64,000 nt of DNA from CALLMM01 sp964429855 (GTDB lineage: Bacteria; Armatimonadota; Chthonomonadetes; Chthonomonadales; CAJBBX01). The stretch covers positions 40,947-104,946 of the forward strand of contig CAYSDM010000006.1 in the NCBI GenBank assembly GCA_964429855.1, given 5' to 3'. The notes beneath the pieces were generated by a model. That model was given only the letters and a program-made list of their open reading frames with translations. It had not been told where the DNA came from and ran no database searches. Each line of letters begins with the position of its first letter. The first letter of the stretch is position 1. Position numbers and translations under genes: made by a program. Below, one piece after another: positions 51,779 through 58,918 of the stretch.

Positions 51779-52075
51779 ATGGTGATCCTCTCTATCTCTT
51801 TGGATACTCAGACTGTCTCCGTATCAAATATCGCGGCCCTGCTTGCGGAGGGGCAGATCATCCATGTTGAGGGGATCATCAATATCCGTTGGGATGAATT
51901 CTCTGCAAAAGAGGTTTCTCGTGAACTGGCACTCTATGATGTAGAATGGGAACGAGTGGACGACGACACACCTGGAAGATTAGAGATGATTATACTCTAT
52001 ACGGGTTATATCGAAGGCGACCTGGAAAAACGTCTACAAAGGATTCATGGTGTTGAGGAGTATGCCTTCTTATAA
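51779..52075 (+). CDS. Small orphan protein next to the DUF3883 gene
   Basis: The 98-residue product starts MVILSISLDTQTV and ends GVEEYAFL. It is acidic, with the pattern SISLDTQTVSVSNIAALLAEGQIIHVEGIINIRW, and matches no family I recognise. It has no good ribosome site. Base composition drops sharply from the cinA coding region and stays low through the next gene, which suggests recent arrival. It ends 8 bp from the convergent DUF3883 gene. A functional pair with that gene is possible but unsupported. Confidence 0.6.
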   Translation: MVILSISLDTQTVSVSNIAALLAEGQIIHVEGIINIRWDEFSAKEVSRELALYDVEWERVDDDTPGRLEMIILYTGYIEGDLEKRLQRIHGVEEYAFL

Positions 52076-52083
52076 TCCTCAAC

Positions 52084-52848
52084 TCAAGCGATGGTAACAG
52101 TGGAATGCCATTCTACGCTGATTGATCGTCTATATGTACTGCGGACTGACAGGTTTTCGTATGGATTGTGGATAACCCGAGCGGAAGGAGATGAGGCTAA
52201 GTTACCGACGACTACCAGCCAGTAGTTCGATAGACGTATTTTGGCTTCCGTCCATTCTCTATCGGTAAATTGGATTGCGCCTTTATGTGTTTGGATTCCC
52301 TTTACTTCAATGGCGCGTTCGGGCTGGTATCGTACACCGAAGTCATAACCACAGGCGTTGTTTCGGAGGTCGAGGAGATTTATAGGGTCAACCTGTATAA
52401 GAGAAGCGGAATGAGTCAGAAAATACTCTTCGGCGCGGCGTCCGGTTAACAACCTTTCCGCAACGTTGCAGGCAATGCGGTTGATGGTCGCCAGTGAATC
52501 GATAGCTTCAACGGTTGCTTCATGGTCTCGCCGAAGAATTCGGTCAACAAGTTCAAGTAGGGCATCATCACTCACTTCTTTCAACTCGTCCAGAACCTTC
52601 TGGCGATTCGGACGCAAAGGACGCTGATGCCATCCTTTGCGAGGATTACGATGAACCGGATCAAATTCATCTCGCAGATTATCAAAGGTACGCGGAGGTT
52701 TTGACAGAGCGTTTGATGCTTCTGTAAAGGCTTGTTCCCATGTTGTGAAGCCACGAGACGCGAGATACTGTTTATCGAGACGGCTCATGACATAGCCTAT
52801 TACAATGGCTTCAGTTTCTATTCGAGATCGTTTCTTTTGTTCGGACAT
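52084..52848 (-). CDS. DUF3883 PD-(D/E)XK-like nuclease-domain protein
   Basis: I start it at 52848 (MSEQKKRSRIETEAIVIG), preceded by AAAAGAGATG; a start at 52896 would run into the repeat element. The 254-residue protein has a helical N-terminal half. The C-terminal half carries NACGYDFGVRYQPERAIEVKGIQTHKGAIQFTDREWTEAKIRLSNYWLVVVGN (residues 170-222), the DUF3883/NO VEIN-type motif with D, E-x-K residues of a PD-(D/E)XK nuclease fold. Such domains are frequent in restriction and other defence proteins. GC content is lower than in flanking genes. No methylase is adjacent, so it is not a classical restriction system. Confidence 0.75.
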   Translation of the reverse strand: MSEQKKRSRIETEAIVIGYVMSRLDKQYLASRGFTTWEQAFTEASNALSKPPRTFDNLRDEFDPVHRNPRKGWHQRPLRPNRQKVLDELKEVSDDALLELVDRILRRDHEATVEAIDSLATINRIACNVAERLLTGRRAEEYFLTHSASLIQVDPINLLDLRNNACGYDFGVRYQPERAIEVKGIQTHKGAIQFTDREWTEAKIRLSNYWLVVVGNLASSPSARVIHNPYENLSVRSTYRRSISVEWHSTVTIA

Positions 52849-52890
52849 CTCTTTTTGTCTGTCTCTTTTCAAGTGCAGGGCAGTACCCCC

Positions 52891-52971
52891 TGTCATTGCG
52901 AGGGAGACGAAGCCAGTCGAAGCAATCTCCTCATGTCGGAATGAGATTGCCGGGTTGCGCTCGCAAGGACA
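52891..52971. repeat. Inverted-repeat dispersed element at the edge of the DUF3883 insert
   Basis: The left part TGTCATTGCGAG (from 52891) and the right part CTCGCAAGGACA (to 52971) are near inverse copies. The inner arms AGCAATCTC and GAGATTGC pair as well. This resembles small dispersed repeats of the TGTCATTGCGAG type. It lies just upstream of the DUF3883 start and 92 bp before thpR. Confidence 0.65.
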
Positions 52972-53063
52972 ACCTGTAGCGTGCGTAAAGCCAACAAATC
53001 ATTCGCATTGGAAACCTGGAAATCCTTTCCACATTCGCCCTGTTGCAGCGAGTAACCTGAAAG

Positions 53064-53636
53064 ATGCGGCTCTTTTTTGCCATCACGATACCGGAGGAGA
53101 TCATCGCGCGGGTGGCGCAGGCGCAGGCGGATCTGCGCCGACAGATCGGGGACGACGGGGTGAAGTGGACCCGTCCCGAACAGTTTCACTACACCCTGAA
53201 GTTCCTGGGCGAACAGCCGCCGCAGCGCGCCTACCGCGCGGTGGAAGCCGCCATCGCGGTCTGCAACGAGCAGAAGCCCTTCACCTTTGCCATTGGCGAG
53301 GTGGGCGCGTTTCCCAACAACCGACGCCCCGGCACGCTGTGGGTGGGGGCGACCGAGGGAGTGGGACCGCTGACCGATCTGGCGTTGAATCTGGAGAAGG
53401 CGCTGGCGAAGGAGCGATTCCCGCGCGAGAACCGGCCGCTCAAAGCGCACCTGACCCTGGCGCGCATTCAGACCTATGTCGGGGAGACTGCCGCTGCCCG
53501 CGCCCTGCAGAGCGCGCAGGTAGAGGAGTTGGGACGCTTTGAAGTGGACCGCATGGTGTTGATGCAGAGCCGCCTGAAGCCCTCCGGCGCAGAATACGAG
53601 ACTGTAGAAACCTTTAAATTTAAACTCGTCGAATAG
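53064..53636 (+). CDS. thpR: RNA 2',3'-cyclic phosphodiesterase ThpR (LigT family)
   Basis: The 190-residue protein has MRLFFAITIPEEI at the N-terminus and the two HxTx motifs HYTLKFLG (residues 43-50) and HLTLAR (near 131), which make the catalytic centre. 2H phosphoesterases open 2',3'-cyclic phosphates in RNA. It lies 56 bp before recA in the same direction, as in many recA clusters. Confidence 0.93.
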   Translation: MRLFFAITIPEEIIARVAQAQADLRRQIGDDGVKWTRPEQFHYTLKFLGEQPPQRAYRAVEAAIAVCNEQKPFTFAIGEVGAFPNNRRPGTLWVGATEGVGPLTDLALNLEKALAKERFPRENRPLKAHLTLARIQTYVGETAAARALQSAQVEELGRFEVDRMVLMQSRLKPSGAEYETVETFKFKLVE

Positions 53637-53692
53637 GCGTTCGGCGCAGGCTCCCGCCCTCCGAACCCCGTCCCGCGGAAAGGAATGAAGTC

Positions 53693-54721
53693 ATGGACAA
53701 GCAGAAAGCGCTCGATATCGCCCTGAGCAATATCGAGAAGCAGTTCGGGAAAGGCTCGATTATGCGGCTGGGACAGGCGACCCGGCTGAATGTGGACGCT
53801 ATTCCAACCGGCTCCATCGCCCTCGATCTGGCGCTTGGCGTCGGCGGAATCCCGCGCGGACGCATCACCGAAATCTTCGGAACGGAGTCCTCCGGCAAGA
53901 CCACCATCGCCCTGCAGGTGGTCGCGGAGGCGCAGAAGCTCGGAGGCGTCTGCGCCTTCATAGATGCAGAACACGCCCTGGATCCCGAATATGCCGCCAA
54001 TCTTGGCGTGGATATTGACAATCTGCTGATCTCGCAGCCGGGAACCGGGGAGGAGGCGCTGGAGATCATGGACTACCTGATTCGCTCCTCCGCAGTGGAC
54101 GTGGTCGTGCTGGACTCGGTGGCGGCGCTGGTGCCGAAAGCCGAGATCGAGGGCGAGATGGGCGATGCGCATGTCGGCGCGCAGGCGCGCCTGATGTCGC
54201 AGGCGCTTCGCAAAATCGCCGGAAATCTCAATCGGGCCAACTGCGCCGCGATTTTTATCAACCAGATTCGCGAGAAGATCGGCGTCATGTTCGGCAATCC
54301 GGAGACTACGCCGGGCGGGCGGGCGCTCAAGTTCTGGTCGAGCGTGCGGCTGGATGTGCGCCGAACCGAAACCGTGAAATCGGGGTCGGACGCGGTCGGG
54401 GCGCGCACCAAGGTCAAAGTCGTCAAGAATAAGGTCGCGCCGCCCTTCCGTCAGGCGGAGTTCGATATTCTGTTCGGGCGCGGCATCTCCAAGGCGGGGG
54501 GACTGCTCGATCTGGGCGTCGAGATGGGCATCATCACCAAGAGCGGCGCCTACTTCAGCTACAATGAACTGCGGCTCGGACAGGGACGCGAGAACGCCCG
54601 CATCTTCCTGGAAGACAACCCGCAGTTGATGAGCGAGATCGAGGCAAGGATTCGCAACGGCGGCGAAGTGCCCGCCGTTCTCATCATGTCCAGAGACGAG
54701 CGCAACGGCGCAGAGGAGTAG
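53693..54721 (+). CDS. recA: RecA recombinase
   Basis: RecA forms filaments on single-stranded DNA for strand exchange and SOS induction. The 342-residue protein has Walker A GTESSGKTTIALQVVAEAQ, Walker B-like VDVVVLDSVAALVP, and FINQIREKIGVMFGNPETTPGGRALKF with loop 2 and the conserved glycine. AAAGGAATGAAG gives the ribosome site. It lies between thpR and recX. A 10-bp hairpin follows the stop. Confidence 0.97.
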   Translation: MDKQKALDIALSNIEKQFGKGSIMRLGQATRLNVDAIPTGSIALDLALGVGGIPRGRITEIFGTESSGKTTIALQVVAEAQKLGGVCAFIDAEHALDPEYAANLGVDIDNLLISQPGTGEEALEIMDYLIRSSAVDVVVLDSVAALVPKAEIEGEMGDAHVGAQARLMSQALRKIAGNLNRANCAAIFINQIREKIGVMFGNPETTPGGRALKFWSSVRLDVRRTETVKSGSDAVGARTKVKVVKNKVAPPFRQAEFDILFGRGISKAGGLLDLGVEMGIITKSGAYFSYNELRLGQGRENARIFLEDNPQLMSEIEARIRNGGEVPAVLIMSRDERNGAEE

Positions 54722-54748
54722 CGCGCTCCGCCTCTACAAAGTCCTGTC

Positions 54749-54780
54749 AGCGGGTGAGGTTGCCTGAACTCACCCGCTTT
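54749..54780 (+). terminator. Hairpin between recA and recX (attenuator-like)
   Basis: AGCGGGTGAG (54749-54758) pairs perfectly with CTCACCCGCT (54769-54778) across a 10-base loop. Only two extra Ts follow, so read-through into recX is likely; recX would then be expressed below recA. Confidence 0.55.
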
Positions 54781-54794
54781 CCGGCGTTAATCCC

Positions 54795-55259
54795 ATGAAC
54801 GACTACGAAACCGCGCGACAGATCGCGATCCGCTATGCGGACTACGCCGCGCGCACCACCGCCGAAGTGCGCAGGCGGCTGGAGCGAGCGGAGATACCCG
54901 AAGAGATCATTGAGACGGTCCTCGCCGATCTGGAGCGGATGGGGCTGCTGGACGATGACCGGTTCAGCCGCGACTGGGTAGAGAGCCGCAGTCGCCGGAA
55001 AGGACTGGGTCCCAACCGGCTGACCAACGAACTGCGCCAGAAGGGAATAGACCCCGAAATGGCGGAGCAGGCAGCCCGGGAGGTAGACCCGGAGAGCCGT
55101 CTGGAAGCCGCCCTTGCCCTCGCCCGTAAACGTCTCCGCGCCGAAAACCTCGCCGATCCCGCCGTCAAACGCCGTCTGGCGGCTTTTTTGCAAAGACGCG
55201 GTCATGACTGGGAAACAATCGAGAAGGTGTTTTCTATCCTTAACGCGAATAGTAACTGA
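54795..55259 (+). CDS. recX: RecX, regulator of RecA
   Basis: RecX binds RecA filaments and limits their activity. The 154-residue protein shows the family's triple-helix repeats: TARQIAIRYADYAARTTAEVRRRLERAEIPEEIIETVLADLERMGLLDDDRFSRDWVESR, then GLGPNRLTNELRQKGI and a third repeat to the end (FLQRRGHDWETIEKVF). It follows recA at 73 bp. rny starts 88 bp downstream. Confidence 0.92.
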   Translation: MNDYETARQIAIRYADYAARTTAEVRRRLERAEIPEEIIETVLADLERMGLLDDDRFSRDWVESRSRRKGLGPNRLTNELRQKGIDPEMAEQAAREVDPESRLEAALALARKRLRAENLADPAVKRRLAAFLQRRGHDWETIEKVFSILNANSN

Positions 55260-55347
55260 GCGAACAGCGGTTCGTGCCAGTCAGGGCGCACCGGTGCGCC
55301 ACCCCTCGCTCAGCCTCAGACAGAAAATGTCTGGAGGTGAGGGAAGA

Positions 55348-56895
55348 GTGCCTATTGGGATATATGTCTTAGATATTGTAGTTGTTGTCGTCTTCGTGGC
55401 GATGGCTTACATGCTTCTTCGATCCAACTTCCAGCATAAAGAGCAGCTTATGCTCCAGAAACTGGAAGAGGCGGATCGCATTCAACAAGACGCAGAGAAG
55501 CTGGCGGAAGCCCAAAAACGCGAGGCGCTCCTGGAAGCCAAAGACGAAGCCTATCGTCTGCGCGCGGAGATGGAACGCGAGAATCGCGAAAAAAGAGCGG
55601 AAATACAGAGGTTAGAGCGACGACTGGCGCAGAAAGAAGAGGCGCTGGAGCGGCGCGTTGAGTCCGTTGATAAAAAAGAACGCAGTCTACAGCACCGGGA
55701 AGCGGAACTTCAACAGACAGAACAGGAACTGGCGGTTCTGACAGGGGAGCGACGCGCGGAACTACAACGCATCTCCGGCTATACAGTGGAAGAGGCGAAG
55801 GCTCTCTTCTTGAAAGAGGTGGAGCAGGAGAGCCGCCATGAAGCGGCGAAGCTGATTCGGGATATAGAAGAGGAAGCCCGGCGCGACGGCGAGCGGCGCG
55901 CGCGCAACATCATCACCCAGGCGGTGCAGCGATGCGCGGTGGATCAGACCTCAGAGACGACCGTCTCCGTCGTGCCGCTGCCCAACGACGAGATGAAAGG
56001 GCGCATCATAGGACGCGAGGGTCGCAACATTCGCGCCTTCGAGACCATGACCGGCGTGGACCTGATTATTGACGACACGCCGGAAGCGGTCGTTCTCTCC
56101 GGGTTCGATCCCGTGCGCCGGGAGGTGGCGCGCATTGCCCTGACCAATCTGATACAGGATGGGCGCATCCATCCCGGACGCATCGAGGAGACGATTCGCA
56201 AAGCGCAGGCGGAGGTCGAACAGCGTATACTGGAGGCGGGCGAGACCGCGCTGATCGAGACCGGACAGACAGGGATCGCGCCGGAGATCGTGCGTCTGCT
56301 GGGTAAGCTGAAGTTTCGCATGAGCTACGGGCAGAATGTCCTCGACCACTCCATTGAGGTCAGCCACCTGTGCGGCTTGCTGGCTTCCGAGATCGGCGCG
56401 AATATTCAGGTCGCCAAACGCGCCGGACTGTTGCACGACATCGGCAAGGCGCTGGATCACGAGGTGGAGGGACCGCACGCCGTCATCGGCGCGGACATCC
56501 TGCGCCGCAACCGGGAGTCGGAAGAGGTCATCCATGCGATGGAGGCGCACCACTACGATGTGGAGCCGTCCAGCGTGGAAGCCGTTCTGATCATCTGCGC
56601 GGACGCCATCTCCGCCAGTCGTCCGGGCGCGCGGCGTGAGACACTGGAGACCTATGTCAAGCGTTTGAAGAAGCTGGAGGAGATCGCCGACAGTTTTCAC
56701 GGCGTCGAGAAGACTTTCGCCGTGCAGGCGGGGCGCGAGATTCGTCTTATCGTTCGCCCGGAACAGATAGACGATCTTGCCGCCATTAAACTGGCGAGAG
56801 AGACTGCCCGGCGCATCGAGGAGGAGATGGAGTATCCGGGACAGATTAAGGTGACCGTGATTCGCGAAACCCGCGCGGTGGACTATGCCAAGTAG
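55348..56895 (+). CDS. rny: Ribonuclease Y
   Basis: RNase Y is a membrane-anchored endoribonuclease that starts mRNA decay. I start at GTG 55348 (VPIGIYVLDIVVVVVFVAMAYMLL) because GGAGGTGAGGGAAGA precedes it; the open frame runs further upstream over recX. The 515-residue protein has an N-terminal membrane helix, a long coiled coil (about residues 35-190), a KH domain (DEMKGRIIGREGRNIRAFE near 210) and an HD domain with AGLLHDIGKALDHEVEGPHAVIGADIL near 360-385. Length and order are those of Bacillus RNase Y. Confidence 0.96.
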   Translation: MPIGIYVLDIVVVVVFVAMAYMLLRSNFQHKEQLMLQKLEEADRIQQDAEKLAEAQKREALLEAKDEAYRLRAEMERENREKRAEIQRLERRLAQKEEALERRVESVDKKERSLQHREAELQQTEQELAVLTGERRAELQRISGYTVEEAKALFLKEVEQESRHEAAKLIRDIEEEARRDGERRARNIITQAVQRCAVDQTSETTVSVVPLPNDEMKGRIIGREGRNIRAFETMTGVDLIIDDTPEAVVLSGFDPVRREVARIALTNLIQDGRIHPGRIEETIRKAQAEVEQRILEAGETALIETGQTGIAPEIVRLLGKLKFRMSYGQNVLDHSIEVSHLCGLLASEIGANIQVAKRAGLLHDIGKALDHEVEGPHAVIGADILRRNRESEEVIHAMEAHHYDVEPSSVEAVLIICADAISASRPGARRETLETYVKRLKKLEEIADSFHGVEKTFAVQAGREIRLIVRPEQIDDLAAIKLARETARRIEEEMEYPGQIKVTVIRETRAVDYAK

Positions 56896-56900
56896 CCGTT

Positions 56901-56928
56901 CGACGAGTCGGTGAATGCCGACTCGTCG
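56901..56928 (+). terminator. Perfect hairpin after rny
   Basis: CGACGAGTCGG (56901-56911) pairs perfectly with CCGACTCGTCG (56918-56928) across a 6-base loop. No T-tract follows. It may stabilise the rny 3' end or cause partial termination before ymdB. Confidence 0.5.
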
Positions 56929-57021
56929 GCGTTCCGATTCGTCATAACGGCTGCCTGCACGATCCCGGCGTAACGCGCTGGCGGAGCCGCACGTCTAAGT
57001 AGAGGAAAGCGCGGTTCTCCC

Positions 57022-57867
57022 ATGAGAGTGTTGATGGTGGGTGACGTAGTCGGCAAGCCGGGGCGTCAGGCGGTGCAGGAGATGGTTCCGCGCCTGCGCG
57101 CCCGACATAACGCCGACTTTGTGATCGTCAATGCGGAGAACAGCGCGGGCGGTCTGGGGATCACGCGCGACATCGGCGAGGCGATGTTCCGGCAGTCGCG
57201 GGTGGATGTCATCACGCTGGGAAATCACGCCTGGGCGAAGCGCGACTCCTACGCCTTTCTCGCGGAGGAACTGCGGGTGCTGCGTCCCGCCAACTATCCG
57301 CCGACGGCTCCCGGGCGCGGCTGCGCCGTCTATGAAACGTCGCGCGGACCGATCGGCGTAATCGTTTTACAGGGACGAGTCTTTATGGACCCGACGGACG
57401 ACCCGTTTCGTATGGTAGACTCTCTGCTGGAAGATATCTATCCCCGGACGCGGGTGGTCTTCATAGACTTTCATGGCGAGGCGACATCCGAAAAGCAGGC
57501 GTTCGGCTGGTATGTGGATGGGCGCGTTTCGGCGGTGATCGGAACGCATACCCATGTGCAGACGGCCGACGAACGCATCCTGCCCAACGGAACCGCCTAT
57601 CTAACCGATGTGGGCATGACCGGTCCTTACAATTCGGTCATCGGGATGAACCGGGAGGGCGTGCTGACCCGCTTCACCTCGATGATGCCCGTTCGTTTTG
57701 AAGTGGCGGATGGCCCCTCCCATCTGTGCGGGGTGGTTATTGAGATAGATGGGACGACCGGTCATGCGCGCAGTATCGAGCGTATTCAGGCTATACAGGA
57801 GGATACTCAATGGCAGGAGTTCGACGACGATGGGGCTGGATCGGCGCAGCCGCTCTCTGGGGATTGA
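57022..57867 (+). CDS. ymdB: YmdB-type (TIGR00282) metallophosphoesterase
   Basis: The 281-residue protein matches the YmdB cyclic-nucleotide phosphodiesterase family, usually encoded after rny. Motifs MRVLMVGDVVGKPGR, IVNAENSAGGLGIT, ITLGNHAWAKR, FIDFHGEATSEK and GTHTHVQTADERILPNGTAYLTDVGMTG supply the complete metal site. The Bacillus protein affects biofilm and motility gene expression. Its 3' end overlaps the next gene by 58 bases. Confidence 0.95.
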   Translation: MRVLMVGDVVGKPGRQAVQEMVPRLRARHNADFVIVNAENSAGGLGITRDIGEAMFRQSRVDVITLGNHAWAKRDSYAFLAEELRVLRPANYPPTAPGRGCAVYETSRGPIGVIVLQGRVFMDPTDDPFRMVDSLLEDIYPRTRVVFIDFHGEATSEKQAFGWYVDGRVSAVIGTHTHVQTADERILPNGTAYLTDVGMTGPYNSVIGMNREGVLTRFTSMMPVRFEVADGPSHLCGVVIEIDGTTGHARSIERIQAIQEDTQWQEFDDDGAGSAQPLSGD

Positions 57868-58835
57868 CCGTCTCCGGCTCGGCGCTCCAGGCTCAGATGG
57901 GCGCTCCCCCGATCTACCAGGGCGACTCGATCAAGCAGACGGGTCTCTCTCTGGCTCCCTGGGGGAGCGGTGAAGTTCGCGAGAGCCAGGAGCATATCTT
58001 AACCGGCAATAACTCGCTGCGTATTGTCACCCATGGCATGTTTCAGGGGGCGCGTCTGGTTCCCCAGAAACCGGTGGATATGAAACCCGGGATGTCCGAT
58101 CCTGCGCTGTATCTGCGTCTCTCCTTCCTGCTTCCTGACAGGGAGAGCATGGGAACCACGCGAATCGGCGGAGGACTCGGAGCCGGATTTGGCGGCGGAA
58201 TGACGGGACCGCCTTCCGGAATCGGTTCCGGCGGACGCTTCAGCGGCGGTCTCGGACAGGGACGCGGCGGCGAAGGCACGATGGGGTCTGCCCGCGTGGT
58301 TAAGCCAAAGGCGATGGAGTATATCCGTTTGGTGCTGGTGACGACCGATAACAAACGCATCGAAAAGCTGCTCAAGATTGATGAGGCGCGCACCAACGCC
58401 GAGGACTGGAAGTTGATGGCGTTTCCGCTCTCCGGGCTGCCCGGACTGAAGAACTCCAGCGGCGAGGTGAAAGAGATTCTGATCTTCGGAGATGCGCCGG
58501 GAATCATCTATCTGGGCGAGATACGCACCATTCGCGACGAGACGCCGATCCGCGTCAATCCCTTCCCGGAGCGCACCGTGGCGGTGAACGATACCGTCAC
58601 CCTCACCGCCTCCGCGGAAGCGGGGCAGTCGCCTCTGGTCTATCAGTGGACGATTGTCCGTAAGGAGGAGGCGGATCAGATGGCGGGCAACGACCTCCCG
58701 GTAGACATCGAGGGACGCACCTTCCGCCACCAGTTCCGTAAGAGCGGCGACTACGTGGTGATCCTCACGGTGCGCGATGTGTACGGGCTGAAGAAGCCGG
58801 CGCAGACGCGGGTAAACATCCGCGTGTCCATCTAG
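57810..58835 (+). CDS. Secreted Gly-rich protein with PKD-like C-terminal domain
   Basis: The start at 57810 has GGAGGATAC 4 bases upstream and lies inside ymdB, so translation is coupled. The 341-residue protein has a signal peptide (AAALWGLTVSGSALQAQ). Residues 20-230 form a jelly-roll-like region interrupted by a glycine-rich stretch (GGGLGAGFGGGMTG near 110-150). The last 90 residues look like a PKD/Ig-like domain (NDTVTLTASAEAGQSPLVYQWTIV ... GDYVVILTVRDVYG). Function is unknown. A strong terminator follows. Confidence 0.78.
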   Translation: MAGVRRRWGWIGAAALWGLTVSGSALQAQMGAPPIYQGDSIKQTGLSLAPWGSGEVRESQEHILTGNNSLRIVTHGMFQGARLVPQKPVDMKPGMSDPALYLRLSFLLPDRESMGTTRIGGGLGAGFGGGMTGPPSGIGSGGRFSGGLGQGRGGEGTMGSARVVKPKAMEYIRLVLVTTDNKRIEKLLKIDEARTNAEDWKLMAFPLSGLPGLKNSSGEVKEILIFGDAPGIIYLGEIRTIRDETPIRVNPFPERTVAVNDTVTLTASAEAGQSPLVYQWTIVRKEEADQMAGNDLPVDIEGRTFRHQFRKSGDYVVILTVRDVYGLKKPAQTRVNIRVSI

Positions 58836-58874
58836 CCACGCCATCGCGACAACCCGAAAAGTGGTCACATGAAA

Positions 58875-58918
58875 ATCCGGCGCTTAGAGTGAACACTCTG
58901 AACGCCGGATCGTTTTTT
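58875..58918 (+). terminator. Terminator after the PKD-domain gene
   Basis: ATCCGGCG (58875-58882) pairs with CGCCGGAT (58903-58910), with an inner AGAGT-ACTCT stem, and is followed by CGTTTTTT. The convergent gene ends at 58917. Confidence 0.85.
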
